The notes under the pieces are model-generated. The model worked only from the letters and a program-made list of their open reading frames with translations. It did no database searches and was not told the DNA's origin. Below, one piece after another: positions 58,137 through 64,000 of a stretch of DNA of 64,000 nt. Position 1 is the stretch's first letter. Every line of letters begins with the position of its first letter. A program made the translations under genes and the position numbers. This DNA comes from Cryptomeria japonica (lineage: Eukaryota > Streptophyta > Pinopsida > Cupressales > Cupressaceae), in the NCBI RefSeq assembly GCF_030272615.1, contig NC_081415.1, positions 265,889,925 to 265,953,924 on the forward strand. Direction: 5' to 3'.

Positions 58137-58394
58137 TTATTGAGTCTTAGATTTTTTTGGCTTTCTACCCCTCCTAGAAGGAGAAGTAAATGGAGATGAC
58201 AACAAATATTGGACTAGAGGAATATTACCCTTAATGTCCACCAGAGGCAAAACCTCATTCACATTCTCCTTCTCAGGAGAAAGAATCTCAAAGGGATTGC
58301 GAGAAGGAGGAATCCCCAATGCAGTATGCATTTTAGACAAATCACAATCTATAGAATCTATAATTCGCTCAATAACACCATTATCCAAAACCAT
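58137..58394 (-). pseudogene. LINE upstream ORF fragment
   Basis: 85 codons ending SPSRRGRKPKKSKTQ. No domain recognised. Its place just upstream of the endonuclease suggests the end of the LINE's first ORF (nucleic-acid-binding protein). The basic C-terminus fits. The upstream part is lost at the copia C2 boundary. Confidence 0.5.
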
Positions 58395-58410
58395 ATTATT
58401 CTCATTTACT

Positions 58411-58678
58411 TGTTGGCATTACATTAATATTGTTGATATAATTGATAGAGGATGATTTTTGTCTTAATAATATTATTTTGTCATTGATGTCAAGCAATTG
58501 ACTTTCTAATTCAGTATGATGTTGCCATATCTTAAAATGTATGTTTTGATGAGTATAAAGATGTTGGTAAGTGACACAAAAAGAATGTGAAAATGAAGGG
58601 GAGTAATAAGTTATTCAATGGGCAACTATTACTGAGTTAGACAATGATGAGATTATGTTATTTTGATTGTTTTGATAT

Positions 58679-58719
<41 letters not shown>

Positions 58720-59902
58720 TCAAAGACTGAATAAGAAGGAAAAGATTTCATGTAATAGAATGAGTAAAGGTTTGATACTGTTCTATTTTACCGAGCAAGG
58801 AGCTAGTCAGTAAACACCAAGGTTATTAGTGTCGGATAAAGAAGGAAGAAGTTACTGAGTAAAGTTTTGTATTTACCGAGTATCAACCGAGCAGTAACAG
58901 AATGCATTGGATGAATAAATACATTATTAAATGAAGGATGCCAATGAGCTGGAGATTTATAGAAGATTGGAATATCATGCAAGAAGTTTGTTAAGGACCA
59001 ACGACAATGAAAATACAAGAGTTAGATGTATAGTGCAGATTGAACGGTCATAACCAAGCACAAGTACCAAGGAAGGTATACAAGTTCCAAGGCAAGATAA
59101 AACATTTTTCAGTTCGAAGGATTCAATGAACCTAGTCAAGCTTGAAGATTTGATGGCTAAGATTAATCATGGGAAATGTGATTAAGGAGATTAGGTGGTT
59201 AGGAATTGCTTATAAATAAGGAAAAGTTGATGAACACAGAATGCAGGCAAATAGAAGAATAGTGATGATGCTGAAGTGATTACCGAGTACATAATATTGA
59301 AGATCAGATTGAAGAACAAATTGAGAAGCTTAGCAAGGAGGAAGATAAGTCTTATGACAAGATTATTTTGAGCACATAGAGTCTACTTTAACATTTCAGA
59401 TGTGAAGTTGCAGATATATTTTATTACTATTATTTATTTTTGTAAGTGACAGGAAATCTCTTAACCCAGTGGACCTAACAGTCTTATTTGTAAATCCTCT
59501 AGCAAGGTAACATTCTGAATGAGTGTTTGAAATCCTCTGACAAGGTCACTTCTAACAAAGTGCAAGATTCTGATAGATCTAAGGGAAATCCCTTGACCGG
59601 GTCACATCTAGCAATGTGTTTATGTAATCTTTAATAGGATTGGCTTTTAACCGAGCATACTCTAGAAGAGTATATTTTCTTAGTGGGTTTGAAATCCCAC
59701 AGTGGTTTTTCCCTATTTGGGTTTCCACATTAAATCTAGTGTTATATGTGTTTTGTTGTTTCAAGTTTATCAGTTTATGAGTTTGAATGATTTACAGTCA
59801 TAGTTGCATATCAAGTTCGTTCTACCAAGGTTGAATCTAGATAGATCATTGAATTGTGAGTTTATCTGATTCACCCCCACCCCCCCTCTCATCTAACTAA
59901 CA
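58411..59902 (+). repeat. 5' LTR of copia C2
   Basis: TGTTGGCATTACATTAATAT ... CATCTAACTAACA. TATA box TATAAATA at 59211-59218. It has only one copy of the 23-bp unit that is doubled in C1 and C3, and carries a long (TA)n run at about 58680-58714. Confidence 0.9.
58680..58714. repeat. (TA)n microsatellite
   Basis: About 17 TA units in the U3 part of the C2 LTR, absent from the C1 and C3 LTRs at the same place (where ATACATATGTT is found). Confidence 0.9.
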
Positions 59903-59904
59903 AT

Positions 59905-59916
59905 TGGTATCAGAGC
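59905..59916 (+). other. Primer-binding site of copia C2
   Basis: TGGTATCAGAGC, two bases after the LTR; initiator tRNA-Met type. Confidence 0.9.
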
Positions 59917-59964
59917 TAGAACTCCAAAAGAAAAGTTTAAAGGAACTTGAGGCAAGATCCGAAG

Positions 59965-61545
59965 ATGTATAAAAGGGATGCACCAAAGTTGAACAAGTCA
60001 AGTTTCTCCACATGGTAGAAAAGGATGAAGCTGCACTTATCAGGAATTGGAGAATATGCAACATATTATCTGGAGAATGATTACACTGCACCTAGCACCT
60101 ACCCGATGAAAATGGAAGAGATAAAGGCAAAGAAAGAACATATTCAAGCAATGATTGAAATAACATCAGCATTGACTGACTCAGAGTTTAATGATCTAGA
60201 AGGTTGTAATGATGCCAAAGCTATGTGGAATAAGCTTATATCTATGTATGGTGGTGATGAACATGTTCAAAGAGAAAAAGTAGACAGTCTAAGAGGACAA
60301 CTTGAATCCATGAGAATGAATGAAGGTGAGAACATAATCCAATACAGTACAAGGTTAAAGGAAACTGTCAATCAAATCAAAGGAGCAGGAGGAACTATTG
60401 AAGAAAATGATGTAACAAGTAAGTTGTTGAGAACACTTCTACCTGCTTATGCCATTCGAGTCTCTGCAATTAATAAATTAAGGTCTATACCAAACATGCT
60501 AGTCTCTTTGGATGCTACTATCGGTAAGCTACATGCTTTTGAGTTAAGTAATTTTGATAACAATGGGTCTTCGGTTAACAAAGTTGAATTTGCATTCAGT
60601 TCTTTTCATCTTCATGAATCTAATGATTACAATGATAGAATGTATAAGTATGTTGAAGGAAATCTTAGTGGAGCAAGTGAGAGATTTCACAAAAACATGG
60701 AAGAAGTACATAAACTATATGAGGAAATCAGAAAGCAAGAAGAGTTTGAAGCATTATTGGCCATAAGGTTACCGAGAGGCAAAGGTAAGTATAAAGGAAA
60801 GTTACCTTTGAAATGTTTTAACTGTGATAAAATTGGACATATGACTTCAAAATGTCCTAACAAAGAATCTAGTGAAAAGAGCGAATACCGAGATGACAAA
60901 CAAAAAGACTACCAATACAGAGGGCACCGAGACTTCAGAAGGAGAGATAGAAAGACATGCCTAGTAGCTAATGAGGAATCCAATGATGATAAATCTGATG
61001 GGACTGAGATAGAGGAAGTTGTATATGTGCCTATTAAAGATGGATCAAATGAAGAAAGGTATGAAGAAAAAGCCTTAATATCACACATAAATAATAATGA
61101 TTCTTGGATCATAGATAGTGGATGCTCACATCACATGACAGGTGATAAACACAAGTTTGTTAAATTAGAAGATTATGATGGAGGTTATGTAAGATTTGGT
61201 AATGATGCACCATGTCCTGTGAAAGGTAAAGGATCTATCACACTTCTTGAAAATGCTAAATGTGATGATGTATATTGGGTTGAAGGTTTGAAATACAATT
61301 TGTTGAGTGTAGCACAGCTAAACAATACAGGATACCGAATAGAATTTCAGAAAGGAATTGTCAAAGTTCATGACAAACATGGAAAGTTGACTGCTACTAG
61401 GACTCAAACAAGAGGTAATGCATTTTATCTTGACTCAACTCAGAACAATTGTCTATATGCAAAAATAGAAGACACCTGGTTATGGCATAAAAGGTTTTGT
61501 CATGTAAATTTTGATAACCTAATCAAAATAAGTAAGAAGCACTGA
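59965..61545 (+). pseudogene. Copia C2 gag, protease and pre-integrase
   Basis: The ATG at 59965 (MYKRDAPKLNKSSFSTW) is followed at 60016-60018 by a TAG where C1 has Gln; the frame then stays open for 506 codons from an internal Met at 60025. Gag domain to about 60700; intact knuckle CFNCDKIGHMTSKCPN at 60813-60862; acidic linker; protease motif SWIIDSGCSHHMTG near 61100-61140; pre-integrase site DTWLWHKRFCHVNFDNLIKI near 61470-61530. A TGA at 61543 stands where C1 has an Arg codon (CGA), splitting off integrase. Without those two changes the frame would be continuous. Confidence 0.92.
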
Positions 61546-62445
61546 GTAAGAGGTCTACCGAGCTTGGAAAAACCTAATAATGCAATATGCCAAGGATGCC
61601 ATATGGGTAAGATGAAAAAATCAAGCTTTACAAGTAAGTCTTACACTTCTAAAGGAATTTTAGATCTTATACACACTGATCTTTATGGTCCTATGAAAGT
61701 TCAAAGTTATTATGGTGATAAATACTTCATATTATTTGTGGATGATTACTCAAGGATGATGTCAGTTATGTTTTTAAAAGAGAAATCAGAAGCCTTTCAA
61801 ATGTTCAAATGGTATAAGGCAAGAGTTGAAAATGAAACAAGAAGACAGTTGAAATGTCTAAGATCTGATAGAGGAGGAGAGTTCATTTCAGATGAATTTA
61901 ACTTATTCTGCAATGATCATGGTATAAAGAGACAAGTGTCTGCACCGAGAACACCACAACAAAATGGGATAGCTGAAAGAAGAAACAGATCAATTGTAGA
62001 TTGTGCCAGAACCTTGATGATAGAAAAGAGACTACCTCAAATATTTTGGAGAGAAGTAATAAGCACTATAGTTTACACCTTGAACCAAGTCCAACTGAAG
62101 AAAGAAACTATGAAGACACCGTATGAAATCTGGTATGACAAGAAACCAAATGTAAGTTATTTTAAAATATTTGGAAGTAGATGTTATGTTCACAAAGATG
62201 ACAGAAATGGAAATTTTGATCAGAAAAGCAAGGAAGGAACATTTCTTGGTTATTCCTCTAGGAGTAAAGCATTTAAATGTCTAATCAAATCATCTAACAA
62301 AATAGTGGAAAGTGCAAATGTGAAAATTGATGAATTTGCAGAAAGGAATGATGAAGGAAACTCCAAAGAACCAAAAGATTATGAAGAGTTTGTATATGTA
62401 CAACTGAGAAGTCTAACCGACAAAGTCGATGAAGAAAATACTTAG
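61546..62445 (+). pseudogene. Copia C2 integrase
   Basis: Open from just after the TGA. Zinc-site cysteines in ICQGCHMGKMKKSSF; catalytic positions in LIHTDLYGPMKVQSYYGDKY, CLRSDRGGEFISDEF and NGIAERRNRSIVDCARTLMI; then FWREVISTIVYTLNQVQLKK and VSYFKIFGSRCYVHKDDRNG. It ends at a TAG at 62443-62445, which is shared with C1 at the matching site. All three catalytic acidic residues are present. In an intact element it would insert the cDNA into the genome. Confidence 0.92.
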
Positions 62446-62638
62446 TTACCGAGTGATGAAGAAGATCATACAGAGCCTACCGAGCCTATATTAGCAAAAT
62501 ATGTCAAAAGAAATCATGCATCAAGTCAGATTATAGGAGATAAGGATGATCCAGTGATGACAAGGAACAAACTGAGATAGAACACATGTCTGATATCTGA
62601 GTTTGAACCGAGGATAGTAAAAGAGGCATTAAGCAATG
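62446..62638 (+). pseudogene. Copia C2 integrase-RT linker
   Basis: Reads LPSDEEDHTEPTEPILAKYV, ASSQIIGDKDDPVMTRNKL then a TAG (C1 has Gln), NTCLISEFEPRIVKEALS. The frame is then cut by the C3 LTR at 62639. Confidence 0.88.
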
Positions 62639-64000
62639 TGTTGGCAATATTGCATTATAATAGGCAATGAAAGATTGTTGACATTTCAATAAGGATATTG
62701 AGAAGGTTGTTGATGATTATGGACATAGTTGATTAAAGATGTTTTACTATCTTGATATTATTATTTTGTCATTGATGTCAAGAAATTGATTTTCTAATTC
62801 AGTATGATGTTGCCATATCTTGAGAAGTATGATATGAAGATTATAAAGAAGTCGGTAAAGACATAGGAAAGAATATGATGAATAAGGGGATAAGTTATTC
62901 AATGGGCAACTCTACCAAGTCAAACAATGATGAGATCTTGATGTTTTAGATTGTTTTAACATCATACATATGTTGTAAAATGTAAAGGTTAATACTATAC
63001 TATGTTATCAAGCAAAGAACCTAGTCGGTAAACCCTAAGGAACCTAGTCGGTAAACCCTAAGGTTATCGCTATCGGTTAATGAAGGCAAAATGTCTACCG
63101 AGTGAAGTTTAGTATTTACCGAGTTGTAACCGAGTTATAACAGAATGCATTAAATGTTTACATGTGATATTTAATGAATGGTGCTGATGACCTAGAGTGG
63201 ATCAATGATTGGTAAGTCATGGAAGTAGTTTCTTAATGAATCTAAGGCAATGGAAAGTCGGCAAGAAGATCTACAACTCAGATTGAACCGCATTACCCTA
63301 ACACAAGTTCCAAGGTGAATATGCAAGTTCCAAGGTGGGGTAAAACATTTTCAAGTCAAAAGATACATTGAACCTGGACAAGATTGAAGATCTGATGGCT
63401 ATGATTGATCATGGGAAATGTAATCAATGAGATTAAGCAGTTAGAAGACTGTTTATAAATAGGAAACTATTGATAAACAATGTATGCGAGCAAGTGTATG
63501 CACAGGGATGCTACATAGTGATTGCCGAGCACAGAAGCTTGAAGACTTGTTAGAATAACAAAGTATTGATGCCCAGCAGATAGACAAGATTAGTTCTATG
63601 TCTAGATTGTATTGAACAAATAGGAATATGCTTTAGCATTTTAGATGTGAAGTTGTAGATAGATTTTTATTACTGTTATTTTGTGAAAGTGATAGGAAAT
63701 CTCTTAACCAAGTGGACTTAACAAACTTATATGTAAATCCTCTAAAAAGGTGACATTCTGATTGAGTGTTTGAAATCCTTTGACAAGGTCACTTCTAACA
63801 AAGTGAAGATCCTAACAGATCTGAGGGAAATCCCTTAACCGGGTCACATCTAGCAATGTGTTTGTAATCTTTGACAAGATTTTCTTTTAACCGAGCATAC
63901 TCTAGAAGAGTATATTTCTTAGTGGGTCCGAAATCCCATAGTGGTTTTTCCCTATTTGGGTTTCCACGTTAAATCTAGTGTTATGAGGTTTATATTGTTC
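62639..64000 (+). repeat. LTR of copia family C, copy C3 (runs off window)
   Basis: Starts TGTTGGCAATATTGC inside the C2 pol region and follows the C1 LTR to the window end, lacking only the last 100-150 bases. It has the doubled 23-bp unit (63017-63062) and a TATA box TATAAATA at 63454-63461. Its interior is expected beyond 64000. Confidence 0.9.

Larger units (their letters stand above)
56145..58410 (-). mobile_element. LINE (L1-type), 5' part
   Basis: Minus-strand non-LTR element with, in order, the end of a first ORF, an apurinic-type endonuclease and the first half of RT. It is cut off at 56145 by LTR B just after the RT motif KLDVMKAYDRLNW, and at 58410 by the copia C2 LTR. Confidence 0.88.
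58411..62638 (+). mobile_element. Copia family C, copy C2 (3' truncated)
   Basis: 5' LTR 58411-59902, PBS 59905-59916, gag-protease-integrase 59965-62445 and the RT start to 62638. There the LTR of copy C3 interrupts it, so the rest, if present, lies beyond the window. This is the best-preserved reading of the family in the window. Confidence 0.92.

Noticed and set aside
49738-58410. The two LINE pieces as one element split by twin-priming inversion
   Set aside because: Twin priming inverts the 5' half upstream of a normally oriented 3' half. Here the order is reversed, and the pieces do not meet: the RT segment with the FADD box is missing. They are better read as two separate LINE copies.
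1-64000. tRNA, rRNA or other structural RNA genes
   Set aside because: The only tRNA-like signals are primer-binding sites complementary to initiator tRNA-Met next to LTRs. No cloverleaf or rRNA core was recognised by eye; a covariance-model scan would settle this.

Overview
The window looks like intergenic DNA from a large, repeat-rich plant genome. A gymnosperm or conifer is my best guess, at low confidence. Almost every recognisable stretch is a plant LTR retrotransposon (Ty1/copia or Ty3/gypsy), a plant L1-type LINE, or a plant mobile domain (PMD) relic. The elements are nested in one another and mostly broken. I see no intact cellular gene, tRNA, rRNA or CRISPR array. The only gene-like locus that is not plainly a retrotransposon is the PMD pseudogene at 2001-4341 (minus), which keeps a TATA box, a first exon and an intron.

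Layout from left to right. 1-1857: unassigned AT-rich DNA and a candidate LTR. 2001-4341: PMD pseudogene, whose intron holds a 20-bp-register repeat array. 4718-5814: candidate LTR of another element. 5815-7639: 3' end of a copia element (family A). 7640-8074 and 15862-18263: one minus-strand gag-protease element (here called G1), split by a complete chromovirus (8075-15861, with LTRs, PBS, chromodomain and CATTT target-site duplication). 18264-21844: LTR-like DNA and a plus-strand gypsy RT relic. 21845-24438: LTR and 3' part of a second gag-protease element (G3). 24439-34185: copia family C copy 1, interrupted by a 4.4 kb insertion of unknown class and fused at its 3' end to a third gag-protease element (G2, 34186 to about 45743). 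G2 is itself interrupted by a nearly full-length minus-strand copia (37207-42221) and a solo-LTR-like element (43552-45164). 45744-48754: gypsy relic whose gag is close to that of the chromovirus. 49738-51555: 3' half of a LINE. 51655-56048: large inverted repeat of copia family A LTRs. 56145-58410: 5' half of a minus-strand LINE. 58411-62638: copia C copy 2. 62639-64000: LTR of copia C copy 3, running off the window.

The elements do not form a pathway. The coherent story is insertion history. The gag-protease elements are old hosts. Into them went the chromovirus, copia C1, copia D and the solo-LTR-like element. C3 landed in C2. Most stop codons in the chromovirus and in copia C sit where the related copy has Gln, Trp or Arg, as expected from C-to-T deamination of methylated, silenced DNA.

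The most notable items are: a gag-protease family with a conserved downstream ORF but no reverse transcriptase or integrase between it and its PPT and LTR; a copia copy with 38 extra bases beyond its 5' LTR but inside the target-site duplication; the 4.4 kb inverted repeat of copia LTRs; an unclassified 4.4 kb insertion with a 10-bp flanking repeat; and a 20-bp-register array inside the PMD intron.
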